Shown: positions 1 through 8,544, numbered from the stretch's first letter. The stretch is DNA of 64,000 nt from UBA1715 sp045599365 (GCA_045599365.1 JAZRVS010000045.1:38405-102404); one strand, 5' to 3'. The notes: a model not told the origin generated them from the letters alone. Translations and numbers: made by a program.

Positions 1-161
1 ATAAGATTTTACAAACCAATGAACTGACCGATGAGGTCCCGTTATCACAAAAAGAAAGAAGAAAATTACTTGATATTTTGATTTCATATTTTGATATTCA
101 TGTTTGTAAAACTCAAAATATCAAGTCGTTGGAGGTTTTGCAAATGGTTTTTGAAAATTAG
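1..161 (+). CDS. recO: DNA repair protein RecO, C-terminal end (partial)
   Basis: An open frame runs in from the left edge and stops at TAG 159-161, giving about 52 residues. The tail has the pattern of Bacteroidota RecO C-termini: a basic ERRKLLD segment, a helix ending in SYFDIH, then KSLEVLQMVFE, matching the family's usual KSLEVL-x-x-VF ending. RecO helps load RecA on SSB-coated DNA in RecFOR recombination repair. The N-terminal OB fold and most of the helical domain lie outside the window, so the call rests only on this tail. Confidence 0.68.
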   Translation, partial: KILQTNELTDEVPLSQKERRKLLDILISYFDIHVCKTQNIKSLEVLQMVFEN

Positions 162-178
162 AAGCTGAAGAAGAAGTA

Positions 179-209
179 TTGTAATTTCAAATTAGAAGTG
201 TATATTTGC
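179..209 (+). promoter_or_regulatory. Promoter of metK (-33 TTG, -7 TATATTTGC)
   Basis: TATATTTGC at 201-209 is a perfect Bacteroidota -7 element (TAnnTTTG), and TTG at 179-181 lies 19 bases upstream, the usual -33 spacing. Transcription would start near 215, leaving a leader of about 117 nt before the metK ATG. That is long compared with most other leaders in this window. Confidence 0.6.
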
Positions 210-254
210 ATTTGATAAGTGGAAAGATTTGAGTTGATTGCAACCACACAAAAA

Positions 255-281
255 AATGCTAAAACAGCAAGTGCTGCATTT
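255..281 (+). promoter_or_regulatory. Hairpin in the metK leader
   Basis: Within the predicted metK leader the sequence CAGCA-AG-TGCTG forms a compact hairpin. It is flanked by AAAATG and CATTTT, which can extend the stem around a one-sided bulge. It has no U-run, so it is not a clear terminator. It could be a cis-regulatory structure or chance; I do not recognise a known SAM riboswitch class in it. Confidence 0.25.
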
Positions 282-297
282 TCCAATTCTTCCCTTT

Positions 298-332
298 TAA
301 TTCTTAAATTTAAATTTTTAATTCTTAATTAA
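298..332. repeat. AT-rich TTAATTCTTAA-type simple repeat
   Basis: Directly before metK the DNA consists of repeated TTTTAATTCTTAA-like words. Similar words, in the opposite sense (TTAAGAATTAAGAG), occur at 25145-25172 after the DUF4294 gene. It looks like low-complexity intergenic sequence; its only visible effect is to make the ribosome-binding region of metK A/T-rich and unstructured. Confidence 0.4.
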
Positions 333-1595
333 ATGGGTTATTTGTTTACTTCAGAATCGGTTTCGGAAGGTCATCCAGACAAAGTTGCCGATCAAATTTC
401 AGACGCTGTTCTTGATGCTTATTTGAGTCAGGATTCAACGTCAAAAGTTGCGTGCGAAACATTAGTAACAACTGGTTTAACGGTTCTTAGTGGCGAAATC
501 AAAAGTAAGGGAATCGTTGATGTTCAAGAAGTTGCTCGTAAAGTTATCAATCAAATTGGTTATAACAAATCGGAATACAAATTTGATGGCGATTCGTGTG
601 GCGTAATTTCTTCGCTTCATGCTCAATCGGCCGACATCAATCAAGGTGTTGAACGTGCAAATCCAGAAGAACAAGGTGCTGGAGACCAAGGTATGATGTT
701 TGGGTATGCAATTGACGAAACCGAGAATTATATGCCGTTGACATTGGATATTGCTCATCGTTTGTTGGAAAAACTTGCCGAAGTTCGTAAGGCTGGTAGA
801 GTGATGAAATATCTTCGACCAGATTCAAAATCACAAGTTACAATTGAATACGATTCAAAAAATAACAAAGCTTTAAGAATCGACACAATCGTAATTTCTA
901 CGCAGCACGATGATTTTGGCGTTTCTGATGCTGAAACGCAAGCAAAAATTGCCGAAGATTTACGAAAATATGTGATAAAACCAGTTCGTTTGAGCTATCC
1001 AAAACGTCTTCACAAATTGTTTGACCAAGATTTCAAATTTATGGTAAACCCAACGGGAAAATTTGTTATTGGTGGTCCTCACGGAGACACTGGATTAACT
1101 GGTCGTAAGATTATAGTTGACACATACGGTGGTCGTGGTGCTCATGGTGGCGGTGCATTCTCAGGAAAAGATTCGTCAAAAGTTGACAGAAGTGCTGCCT
1201 ATGCCGCTCGTCATATTGCCAAGAACTTGGTTGCTGCTGGTGTCGCTCACGAATGTTTGGTACAAGTTTCATACGCAATTGGTGTTGCAAAACCAGTGAA
1301 TATTTATGTAAATACTTACGGAACTTGTCGCGTAAAAAAAGCTGATGGAAAAAAATTCACCGACGAAGAAATAGCAAATGTAGTTGCAAAATTGTTTGAC
1401 CTACGACCAATTGCTATCGTAAAACGTTTTGGTTTAACAAATCCTATTTTCCAAGCAACTGCTTCGTATGGACATTTTGGTAGAACACCAGAAATGAAAG
1501 AAGTTGAAATCAACGGAAAAATGAAAAAAGTTCAATTCTTTGGTTGGGAATTGTTGGATTACGTTGAGAAAATAAAGAAAGAATTCAATTTATAG
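333..1595 (+). CDS. metK: S-adenosylmethionine synthase
   Basis: Makes S-adenosylmethionine from methionine and ATP in the cytoplasm. The 420-residue product carries all the family signatures: GHPDK at residues 13-17 near the N-terminus, GAGDQG at 115-120 and the glycine-rich GGGAFSGKD phosphate loop at 272-280. It is longer than the E. coli enzyme (384), as is usual for Bacteroidota. The ATG at 333 fits because the SESVSEGHPDK block must begin within a few residues of the start. It has its own promoter (179-209) and is followed by a strong hairpin terminator at 1604-1630, so it is probably monocistronic. Certain as to family. Confidence 0.97.
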   Translation: MGYLFTSESVSEGHPDKVADQISDAVLDAYLSQDSTSKVACETLVTTGLTVLSGEIKSKGIVDVQEVARKVINQIGYNKSEYKFDGDSCGVISSLHAQSADINQGVERANPEEQGAGDQGMMFGYAIDETENYMPLTLDIAHRLLEKLAEVRKAGRVMKYLRPDSKSQVTIEYDSKNNKALRIDTIVISTQHDDFGVSDAETQAKIAEDLRKYVIKPVRLSYPKRLHKLFDQDFKFMVNPTGKFVIGGPHGDTGLTGRKIIVDTYGGRGAHGGGAFSGKDSSKVDRSAAYAARHIAKNLVAAGVAHECLVQVSYAIGVAKPVNIYVNTYGTCRVKKADGKKFTDEEIANVVAKLFDLRPIAIVKRFGLTNPIFQATASYGHFGRTPEMKEVEINGKMKKVQFFGWELLDYVEKIKKEFNL

Positions 1596-1603
1596 TACTA
1601 TTG

Positions 1604-1630
1604 AGAGACGGTGCGAGCATCGTCTCTTTT
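1604..1630 (+). terminator. Intrinsic terminator after metK
   Basis: AGAGACG at 1604-1610 pairs with CGTCTCT at 1621-1627. Inner pairs GTGC/GCAT extend the stem almost to the loop, and it is followed by TTTT. It lies 9 bases after the metK stop. It also resembles three other palindromes in this window (43645-43680, 44969-44994, 59409-59434), so it may be a member of a dispersed family used as a terminator. Confidence 0.7.
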
Positions 1631-1640
1631 CCCTCGTATA

Positions 1641-2219
1641 ATGAAACGTCTCATATTTTTTCTTTCAATTGTTTGTATTGTCTTTCAGGCATGTGAGGAA
1701 CGCGATATAAAAGTCCCAAAACAACGTGGCTATTTTCGTATAGATTTACCCGAACGGAATTATGTGCAATTTTCAGAAACTGATTTTCCATATACGTTTA
1801 ATGTGCCTTCGTACGCAAAAGTAGAAAAAGATACTGATGCTGGGGCAGAACCATATTGGGTAAATGTGCAGTTTCCAACTATGAAGGCTACAATACACAT
1901 TAGTTATCAAAAGTTGCAAAACAATTTGGGCGAAATTGTTGATGACGTTCATTATTTGGCTTTTAAACACGAAGTTCGTGCTGACGCAATCAACACGAAA
2001 GAATTCCATTACGATGAAAAAAATGTTCACGGATTGTTGTTTGATATAAAAGGAGATGCAGCATCGGTGATGCAATTTTGTGTAATCGATAGTACAAAGA
2101 ATTTTGTTCGCGGTGCATTGTATTTCAATGTCCCACCGAATAAGGATTCGCTTGCTCCTGTTGTCAATTTCGTTCGTGAAGATATTATAGAACTAATAAG
2201 TTCATTTGAATGGAAATAA
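1641..2219 (+). CDS. gldD: Gliding motility lipoprotein GldD
   Basis: A 192-residue lipoprotein with a signal peptide ending in the lipobox VFQAC (Cys18), followed by acidic residues (EERD). The block after it, PKQRGYFRIDLP ... FPYTF ... YAKVEKD, then a W-x-N-V-x-F-P motif, matches GldD. GldD is an essential gliding protein in Flavobacterium whose exact role in gliding/type IX secretion is unresolved. The frame is open back to a GTG at 1611, but that start lies inside the metK terminator and would prepend ten non-signal residues, so ATG 1641 is preferred. galE follows after 25 bases and kdsA after that, suggesting a gldD-galE-kdsA transcription unit. Confidence 0.88.
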   Translation: MKRLIFFLSIVCIVFQACEERDIKVPKQRGYFRIDLPERNYVQFSETDFPYTFNVPSYAKVEKDTDAGAEPYWVNVQFPTMKATIHISYQKLQNNLGEIVDDVHYLAFKHEVRADAINTKEFHYDEKNVHGLLFDIKGDAASVMQFCVIDSTKNFVRGALYFNVPPNKDSLAPVVNFVREDIIELISSFEWK

Positions 2220-2244
2220 ATAGAGATTGTAAACGATTCGGAGT

Positions 2245-3270
2245 ATGGCAAAAATATTAGTTACTGGAGGTCTTGGATATATAGGTTCTCATACTGTTGT
2301 TGAATTGCAACAGTCTGGTTATGAGGTTGTTATAGTTGATAATCTTTCAAATTCAGAAATAACGGTTCTTGATGGAATAGAGTCAATTACAGGAATTCGA
2401 CCAGCATTTGAGCAACTTGATATTTGTGATGAGGTCTCATTTCAAAATTGTTTAACAAAATACCAAGGTATTGATGCTGTAATTCATTTTGCAGCATTCA
2501 AAGCTGTGGGAGAGTCGGTTGCAAAATCGTTGGACTATTACAAAAATAATGTGTTCGGTCTTATTCAATTGCTAACATTGATGAGAAAGAATGGTATTAA
2601 AAATATCATCTTTTCTTCTTCGTGTACGGTATATGGCCAACCCGATACATTACCAATTGATGAAACTGCACCTCGAAAGCCAGCAACTTCTCCATACGGC
2701 AACACAAAACAAATGTGTGAAGATATTATTCGAGATGCCATTATATCATACCATGATATAAATGCTATTTTACTTCGTTATTTTAATCCAATTGGCGCTC
2801 ACTCATCTGCAAAAATAGGCGAGTTACCTAAGGGAGTTCCAAATAATTTGGTGCCATTTGTAACGCAAACAGCGGCAGGAATCCGTAAAGAATTGTCTGT
2901 TTTTGGAGATGATTACAGTACCCCTGATGGTTCGGCAATTCGAGATTATATTTATGTGGTTGACTTGGCGAAAGCTCACGTAAAAGCAATGCAACGTCTT
3001 TTGTCTGGTAATAATAGAACAGAACTTGAGATTTTTAATCTTGGGACAGGTAAAGGAGTGTCTGTTTTAGAGTTGGTAAATGCATTTATGAAAGCAACAG
3101 GTGTGAATTTGCCATATAAAATTGTTGGTCGTCGTGATGGTGATACCGAACAGGTTTGGGCAGACAATTCTTTGGCAGAAAAAGAACTTGGATGGACAGC
3201 TAAAACACCTTTGAATGATGTGCTTGCATCAGCGTGGAATTGGGAAAAGAAAGTTAGAAATATTAAATAA
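2245..3270 (+). CDS. galE: UDP-glucose 4-epimerase
   Basis: Interconverts UDP-glucose and UDP-galactose (possibly also the N-acetyl forms) for envelope polysaccharide and Leloir metabolism. It is an extended short-chain dehydrogenase of 341 residues. The NAD-binding GGLGYIG loop is at 8-14, the SSSCTVYG strand at 124-131 supplies the catalytic Ser, and the YxxxK pair is Tyr151/Lys155. Length and motif spacing match E. coli GalE closely. It sits between gldD and kdsA with short gaps, in line with a role in surface glycan supply. Substrate range cannot be judged from the sequence. Confidence 0.93.
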   Translation: MAKILVTGGLGYIGSHTVVELQQSGYEVVIVDNLSNSEITVLDGIESITGIRPAFEQLDICDEVSFQNCLTKYQGIDAVIHFAAFKAVGESVAKSLDYYKNNVFGLIQLLTLMRKNGIKNIIFSSSCTVYGQPDTLPIDETAPRKPATSPYGNTKQMCEDIIRDAIISYHDINAILLRYFNPIGAHSSAKIGELPKGVPNNLVPFVTQTAAGIRKELSVFGDDYSTPDGSAIRDYIYVVDLAKAHVKAMQRLLSGNNRTELEIFNLGTGKGVSVLELVNAFMKATGVNLPYKIVGRRDGDTEQVWADNSLAEKELGWTAKTPLNDVLASAWNWEKKVRNIK

Positions 3271-3277
3271 AATCGGT

Positions 3278-4033
3278 ATGAATAAGCCAGTTTTTATTGC
3301 AGGACCTTGCGTGATTGAATCTATGGAACTTCTTGAAGAAGTTGCTACCGAATTAGTAAGGTTGAACAAGAAATATAATATTGATATTATCTTCAAAGCT
3401 TCGTTTGACAAGGCTAATAGAACGTCTTTACAATCGTTTCGTGGACCAGGAATGGAAAAAGGGTTGCAAATGTTGTCGGTCATAAAATCAAAGTATGGCT
3501 TAAAATTGTTGACTGACATACACGAATCTGTTCAGGCTGAACCAGTTGGCAAAGTTGTTGATGTGTTGCAAATTCCTGCTTTTTTGTGCCGTCAAACTGA
3601 TTTGTTGGTTGCTGCAGCAAAAACTGGTAAAATAGTAAATATAAAAAAGGCTCAATTCCTTTCTGGTATTGATATGCAATTTCCTGTAGAAAAAGTTCGT
3701 GAAACGGGGAATAATCAGGTATGGTTAACAGAAAGAGGAAATATGTATGGTTACAATAATTTAGCCGTTGATTTTCGCAATATAGCCGATATGAAGCAAT
3801 TTACGTCAACTGTAATAATGGATTGTACTCATTCGGTTCAACGACCAGGCGCTGCAGGTGGAAAAACTGGTGGTGATAGACAGTTCGTTCCTGCTATGGC
3901 TTTGGCAGCAAAGGCTTTTGGAGCAAGTGGTTATTTCTTTGAAATACATCCAAATCCAGAAATAGCAAAGAGTGATGGCCCCAATATGCTTTACCTGCAT
4001 GATTTTGAAAGCGTTGTGGAGAGTTTGTTGTAA
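3278..4033 (+). CDS. kdsA: 3-deoxy-D-manno-octulosonate 8-phosphate synthase (class II, metal type)
   Basis: Condenses phosphoenolpyruvate with arabinose 5-phosphate to KDO-8-phosphate, the first committed step to the inner-core sugar of lipopolysaccharide. ATG 3278 gives MNKPVFIAGPC and 251 residues; the frame is open further upstream but overlaps galE, and the family begins near the IAGPC block. Cys11 in AGPC is the metal ligand that marks class II (metal-dependent) KdsA; class I enzymes have Asn there. DCTHSVQRPG, the GGDRQFVP stretch and HPNPE...SDGPN complete the active site. It starts 7 bases after galE and converges with the next gene, with only 5 bases between stops and no obvious terminator. 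Confidence 0.95.
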   Translation: MNKPVFIAGPCVIESMELLEEVATELVRLNKKYNIDIIFKASFDKANRTSLQSFRGPGMEKGLQMLSVIKSKYGLKLLTDIHESVQAEPVGKVVDVLQIPAFLCRQTDLLVAAAKTGKIVNIKKAQFLSGIDMQFPVEKVRETGNNQVWLTERGNMYGYNNLAVDFRNIADMKQFTSTVIMDCTHSVQRPGAAGGKTGGDRQFVPAMALAAKAFGASGYFFEIHPNPEIAKSDGPNMLYLHDFESVVESLL

Positions 4034-4038
4034 TACAA

Positions 4039-5061
4039 TTAATTCCGTTCTTTGTACACTTCGGTGAAGTTTAGAATATTCATTTTGTTGGTGTAAATTC
4101 CTTTTACATTGGAACGAATAATGTTATACAATTTGCCATTTCCATGCAGGTTTACACCATTAGACTCCATTATTTCATAATTGATAGAATCAGGTATTAG
4201 TTGCTGAATAGTGGCAATTTTACTGCCAGAAACGAGAAGCATTGCGTCAATTTCGTTATCTACGAATAAATCTATTGTTGATTCAAAATCGGGGACACGC
4301 GTAATGACAATTGAATCAAGATAGGGCAAACGATTCCTCTTGCTATCAAATTTATAATACTGAGGATTTCGTACGAAAATAAAATGTGTGCTATCTGCAT
4401 GATATTTGAACGGACCAACACCAACAGTTGATTTGTTTCCATATTTTTCTACAGCTTCAAAAGGAATAATTGCAGCAGAGGGATGAGACAAATTTTGAAT
4501 GAAACGAGGAGATGGCTTGTCTAATGTAATTTTTAATGTGTAATCATCAATTATGCTAATTCCTTCTATTCTGCTGGTATCACGCACTTCTTTAGGAAGT
4601 GAATAATACTCTTTTGCTCCCTTGATATGGTAAACCGTATTTGTAAAATTCGTTGTTCCAATTGTAGGATTTGACAGAATGTGAAATGTGTATTTTACGT
4701 CGTATGCGTTGACATTTCTTGTACCATTAGGGAAACAATCATCTTTTGTGAAAACTGCCGTAGAGTCAAGGTGAAAAATATAAACAAGACCTGTGTTATC
4801 TACATCCCACGATTTGCATAAAGAATTTTCTATTGAAAGTGAAAAAGGATTTATAGAAAACAATCCATCATAAAAAATACCACCAAGCATTTTTTCTAAA
4901 TCGCAAACAATGGTTGGCGAAAAAATATAATCATCAAATGTAACATCGTAAATTGCAAGTCGAAGAGTCCCACCATATTTGTCATACTTGTTTTGAGTGC
5001 GTTTTGAAGAACACGAAAACAACAATATTAAGCATAAACAATAAAGTAGAACCTTTTTCAT
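4039..5061 (-). CDS. SBP_bac_5 (OppA/DppA-like) lipoprotein, internally shortened
   Basis: Starts with a lipoprotein signal (LLFSC, Cys17) and continues as a family 5 extracellular solute-binding protein of peptide/nickel ABC importers: YGGTLRLAI, then a GIFYDGL block, then VGVGPFKYH and NRLPYLDSI. Such proteins normally have 500-550 residues; this one has 340. Around residues 300-310 it jumps from the middle of the fold (DSINYEIMESNG) straight to the family's extreme C-terminus (NVKGIYTNKMNIL). Roughly 190 residues that should close the ligand site are missing, with the frame preserved. It may be a decayed gene or a remodelled lipoprotein. It is last in the operon with the two genes at 5058-6226 and overlaps the first of them by 4 bases; no permease or ATPase is nearby. 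Confidence 0.75.
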   Translation of the reverse strand: MKKVLLYCLCLILLFSCSSKRTQNKYDKYGGTLRLAIYDVTFDDYIFSPTIVCDLEKMLGGIFYDGLFSINPFSLSIENSLCKSWDVDNTGLVYIFHLDSTAVFTKDDCFPNGTRNVNAYDVKYTFHILSNPTIGTTNFTNTVYHIKGAKEYYSLPKEVRDTSRIEGISIIDDYTLKITLDKPSPRFIQNLSHPSAAIIPFEAVEKYGNKSTVGVGPFKYHADSTHFIFVRNPQYYKFDSKRNRLPYLDSIVITRVPDFESTIDLFVDNEIDAMLLVSGSKIATIQQLIPDSINYEIMESNGVNLHGNGKLYNIIRSNVKGIYTNKMNILNFTEVYKERN

Positions 5062-5495
5062 ATTTTTTGGAACAACGACTTAAAAATTAATTTTTGTCGA
5101 GATTTAAAGTTGCTATATTCAACTTGTTGTGTGTATATAATAGACGTGTTGTTCGCTAATTTTTTTTGATATTCCGCTATTTGTTCTTTTCCTCCAGAAG
5201 GAGAAATTTTTAGAAAAAAATTGATATTCTTCATAAAATCAACGAAAGGACCTCCATTTGTTTGGTTGTCAATAATAGTGAATGTTACATTCCGTATTTC
5301 ATCGTAATATGAAAATCGTAAGGGCTTTACAATTTGTCCCGATGGCAAAACAACGTCTATTTGTTCTTGTGCTTGTAGTTCTACTTGAAAAGTTGTGTTG
5401 ACAAAGTCGCAAAATTGAAAGTCTCGTAAATTTGTGCTTATTGCAAAAATTACGTTTTCTTCTTCTACATTTAATTTTATTGTGGCTTTTGGCAT
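5058..5495 (-). CDS. IPExxxVDY family-like protein
   Basis: A 145-residue soluble protein without signal peptide or membrane segment. The layout FAISTNLRDFQFCDFVN, then a FSYYDE strand, TIIDNQ, and a C-terminal SRQKLIF resembles the Bacteroidota IPExxxVDY family (GISSHLKDYRLCWLIN ... FSLYxYED ... SKENLLF). The name-giving motif itself is altered here to FVDFMKNINFF. The function of that family is not known to me. It lies between a hydrolase and the shortened solute-binding protein, joined to both by one- to four-base overlaps (TAATG type), so all three are probably translated from one message. Confidence 0.5.
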   Translation of the reverse strand: MPKATIKLNVEEENVIFAISTNLRDFQFCDFVNTTFQVELQAQEQIDVVLPSGQIVKPLRFSYYDEIRNVTFTIIDNQTNGGPFVDFMKNINFFLKISPSGGKEQIAEYQKKLANNTSIIYTQQVEYSNFKSRQKLIFKSLFQKI

Positions 5496-6226
5496 TATTT
5501 AAAATCCTTTAAGAAAAATAACAAACTTAACCAGCAATCTTCATTCGCTTTTGATGTCCACCAAAGCGTTTTTGCCCCGTGTTCTCCCTCTGTGCTACTT
5601 GGTTTGAAAAGAACGCGTTTACTTGAGGTGATACCACTTACTAATTTTGAGACATATTCATATTCTGAACGAGTACAAGCCACATACGTTGGCGTTTCAA
5701 GACCTTTTATGTAGTCGCCTACTACTAATTCGTTGAAAAATTCTCCTGGGCTATATGCAATTACTGCGGCAAGATTTCCCTTGTCCTTTGCTATTTTTAA
5801 ACAAAGAGAACCAGAAAAAGAACTTCCCATTAAAAATATTTCTGCTGTTGAATCAATAGAATATACATAATCTATTGACGCAAGAATGTCTTTCTCGCAG
5901 TCCAACATAGAATGAGGAATTTCTTTAACTTTTGCAGACATTGCCGTCTCGTTGTTTACGTAATTTACTTCGTTTCCATATCGTAAATCAACAGCAATAC
6001 AATTGATGTCAAGTTTTATAATTCGCGATGCAATTTGTTGGTATTCTGCACGACTATACTCTGCTTGATGAAACATCAACATATATTTGTTTGATGTTGC
6101 GTATGTGTCATAAAAATCAGCAGTGATTTCCAATCCATCTGATGCTGTGTATGAAACGATTCGTTGCGCAAAGACAACATTTGATGCGATTAAGAATAAT
6201 AAGAGTATGTAAATATTTTTTTTCAT
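5495..6226 (-). CDS. Exported alpha/beta hydrolase (dienelactone hydrolase-like)
   Basis: A 243-residue protein with a signal peptide ending in VVFAQ (about residue 21), so probably periplasmic. The fold is alpha/beta hydrolase: MLMFHQAEYSR after strand 3 forms the oxyanion region, GSSFSGS is the nucleophile elbow, and the C-terminal GEHG gives the catalytic His; a DLRYG segment follows the second strand. The substrate is unknown. It is first in the three-gene operon at 4039-6226. A near -7 element (CATATTTGT on the minus strand, 6247-6255, one mismatch) lies just upstream. Confidence 0.75.
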   Translation of the reverse strand: MKKNIYILLLFLIASNVVFAQRIVSYTASDGLEITADFYDTYATSNKYMLMFHQAEYSRAEYQQIASRIIKLDINCIAVDLRYGNEVNYVNNETAMSAKVKEIPHSMLDCEKDILASIDYVYSIDSTAEIFLMGSSFSGSLCLKIAKDKGNLAAVIAYSPGEFFNELVVGDYIKGLETPTYVACTRSEYEYVSKLVSGITSSKRVLFKPSSTEGEHGAKTLWWTSKANEDCWLSLLFFLKDFK

Positions 6227-6288
6227 TTTCTATTTGAGAGATTCCTACAAATATGACAATTTTTTGTTGGTTTTCAAAATAGACCAAC

Positions 6289-7005
6289 CTAATTAATGTG
6301 TTTTACAATTTGTTTTGCTAATCGTGCTAAATAAATATCGCAAATTTGGTCAAGATCGTTCACTTTTGCCGAAAATGTTGTTGTTGCCACATCTCCTGCA
6401 ACAAATTTGCCAAGAGAATTGTAAATTACATAATTTACTTTTATAGTTCGTACATACGAATTGTCTGCAACAGTGTATGGATTTGAAAAGTCTCCAAGAA
6501 GTTCAAATTGAGTAAGATACAAAATGTATTGAGCTTGATATGTTTGGGTCAAATCACTAAATAACTGAGGATCTTGTAATTTGACATTGACGATTTTGTC
6601 GCTAATATCGCTTTTAGGTGAAACAATTTCGCCTGCAATAATATTTTGGTTTGGACCAGAACTTTTGAGTGGCTTATTGATGTCTGAAACATTTTTCGTA
6701 TCGGAAAAATAATACGTTGCATTTTTGTGAACAACTTCCAAATCAGTTGTTGCATCGGTTGTGTAAGTCCGAAGCAAACTTGAAACACTCAAAGAGTCTT
6801 TTAGTGCTGCATAAATGTGAAAATCAAGACTTGTGCGGATTTTTTCTATAGACTTGTCATAACTTACATCTGAATATTTGCAAATTTTTTCCGATTCTTG
6901 ATTATTGTACATTTTTACATCAAATGGGATAACAAGAACAGCTTTTTGCCCCAAACAAGCTAACGTAAAGAATGATACAATTAATAGAGATATGTATTTT
7001 TTCAT
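6289..7005 (-). CDS. Exported protein of unknown function
   Basis: ATG at 7005 gives 238 residues beginning with a signal peptide, MKKYISLLIVSFFTLACLGQ; an upstream ATG at 7041 would place twelve hydrophobic residues before it and is less likely. The mature part starts KAVLVIPFDVKMY and contains a YILYLTQFELLGD strand and a conserved-looking end DIYLARLAKQIVKHI. Cleavage may be by signal peptidase I after LGQ or, since TLAC could serve as a lipobox, by lipoprotein processing at Cys17. I do not recognise the family. It stands alone between two minus-strand operons. Confidence 0.6.
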   Translation of the reverse strand: MKKYISLLIVSFFTLACLGQKAVLVIPFDVKMYNNQESEKICKYSDVSYDKSIEKIRTSLDFHIYAALKDSLSVSSLLRTYTTDATTDLEVVHKNATYYFSDTKNVSDINKPLKSSGPNQNIIAGEIVSPKSDISDKIVNVKLQDPQLFSDLTQTYQAQYILYLTQFELLGDFSNPYTVADNSYVRTIKVNYVIYNSLGKFVAGDVATTTFSAKVNDLDQICDIYLARLAKQIVKHIN

Positions 7006-7054
7006 TTTTGTAATGATAATATAAACGAGTGAAAGGTACAAAAATGTTATAAGT

Positions 7055-8416
7055 CTAACAACAAATTGATGCTATTTCATCTTTGTCCATTAAATTTTGT
7101 TCTCCTGTCGTCATATTTTTTACAAGTACTTTGTTTTGCGACATTTCGTCTTCACCTACAATTGCAACAAATGGAATATGACGTTCGTTGGCAAATTGCA
7201 TTTGTTTTTTCATTTTTGACGCATCTGGATACAATTCGCAAGAAATTCCTTTATCGCGTAATTTTTTGATAATTGGAAGGATATATGCAGCTTCTGTATT
7301 GCCAAAGTTTACAAATAGAATTTTTGTTGATTCTATAGTATCTGTTGGATATGCATTTAATTGATTAAGAACGTCGTAAATTCTATCTGCTCCAAAGGAA
7401 ATGCCAACACCTGAAAGTCCAGGCATTCCGAAAATTCCAGTCAAGTTATCGTAACGTCCGCCACCACAAATACTTCCCATTTCAACATCATTTGCTTTAA
7501 CTTCAAATATCGCACCTGTGTAATAATTTAATCCGCGAGCAAGAGTTAAATCAAGTTGTAAAGTTGCTTTTATATCAACATTCTTTAACATTCCAAAAAT
7601 GTATTCCAATTCTTCAATGCCTTTCATTCCTGTTTCAGAAGAAGATAGAGTCTTTTTGAGTTTTGCAAATTTTTCTTCGTTATTACCTTGCAATAGAATA
7701 ATTGGTTGCAGAGTATTAACCTTATCTTGAGATAATCCTTTGTCAAGTAATTCGGCATTTACGTTTTCTATGCCGATTTTGTCAAGTTTATCAATTGCGA
7801 CTGTTATGTCAACAATTTTCTCGGGTTCTCCAATAATTTCTGCTATTCCCGAAAGAATTTTTCTGTTGTTGATTTTTACAGTGATGTTTATTCCAAATTT
7901 TGAAAAAACTGTGTCAACAATTTGAACAAGTTCAACTTCGTTTAGTAACGAGTTGCTACCAACAATATCAGCATCACATTGGTAAAACTCACGATATCGC
8001 CCTTTTTGTGGTCGGTCTGCGCGCCAAACAGGTTGAATTTGGTATCGTTTGAATGGTAATTGAATTTCGTTGCGATGCATCACAACAAAGCGAGCAAATG
8101 GCACTGTTAAATCGTAGCGAAGTGCTTTCTCACAAAATTTGTTGGCTAACTGGAGTGCTGTTGCGTTTGCGTAATCGTTTGCCTCTGTCCCTTGTTTGAA
8201 ATCACCAGAATTTAATATTTTAAAAATAAGTCTGTCACCTTCTTCGCCATATTTCCCCATAAGCGTCTGCATAGTTTCCATAGCAGGTGTTTCAATAGGT
8301 AAATATCCGTATGTTTTATAAACAGAACGAATTGTGTCAAAAATATAGTTTCTCTTCATCATTTCTGAAGGAGAAAAATCTCGAGTTCCCTTTGGAATAG
8401 AAGGTTGTTGTGCCAT
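7055..8416 (-). CDS. hisS: Histidyl-tRNA synthetase
   Basis: Charges tRNA-His. The 453-residue product has the class II start KGTRDFSP, motif 2 in the RPQKGRYREFYQCD region, the HisRS-specific RGLNYYTG and GGGRYDNL motifs, and a C-terminal anticodon-binding domain (from about residue 350: KILFVNFGN ... FVAIVGEDE). Length is normal for Bacteroidota. The ATG at 8416 is followed by AQQPSIPKGTRDF, typical for the family. Its promoter -7 element is probably at 8536-8544, giving a leader of over 100 nt. Confidence 0.97.
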   Translation of the reverse strand: MAQQPSIPKGTRDFSPSEMMKRNYIFDTIRSVYKTYGYLPIETPAMETMQTLMGKYGEEGDRLIFKILNSGDFKQGTEANDYANATALQLANKFCEKALRYDLTVPFARFVVMHRNEIQLPFKRYQIQPVWRADRPQKGRYREFYQCDADIVGSNSLLNEVELVQIVDTVFSKFGINITVKINNRKILSGIAEIIGEPEKIVDITVAIDKLDKIGIENVNAELLDKGLSQDKVNTLQPIILLQGNNEEKFAKLKKTLSSSETGMKGIEELEYIFGMLKNVDIKATLQLDLTLARGLNYYTGAIFEVKANDVEMGSICGGGRYDNLTGIFGMPGLSGVGISFGADRIYDVLNQLNAYPTDTIESTKILFVNFGNTEAAYILPIIKKLRDKGISCELYPDASKMKKQMQFANERHIPFVAIVGEDEMSQNKVLVKNMTTGEQNLMDKDEIASICC

Positions 8417-8535
8417 ACGCGTTATTTATTTTTTGGAATAATATGCAGATTGGTGTAATTCAAGTTGAAATCTGATTACTGATACCTGACAACAAAAGTT
8501 GTGCTACCAAGATGTATATCATTACCTATTTTTTT

Positions 8536-8544
8536 ACAAAGATA
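8536..8544 (-). promoter_or_regulatory. -7 element of the hisS promoter
   Basis: Read on the minus strand this is TATCTTTGT, a perfect TAnnTTTG. No good -33 TTG was found at 17-23 bases. It implies a hisS leader of about 113 nt, which contains a small ACAAC-TTTT-GTTGT hairpin (8497-8510 region). Confidence 0.45.

Noticed and set aside
210..332. Known SAM riboswitch upstream of metK
   Set aside because: I could not place the conserved core of any SAM riboswitch class; only a small hairpin is visible.
1611..1640. GTG 1611 as start of gldD
   Set aside because: It lies inside the metK terminator hairpin and would add ten residues before a perfect lipoprotein signal peptide starting at ATG 1641.
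8417..8535. T-box or other tRNA-sensing leader for hisS
   Set aside because: No T-box consensus or terminator/antiterminator pair is visible, and T-boxes are not typical of Bacteroidota.
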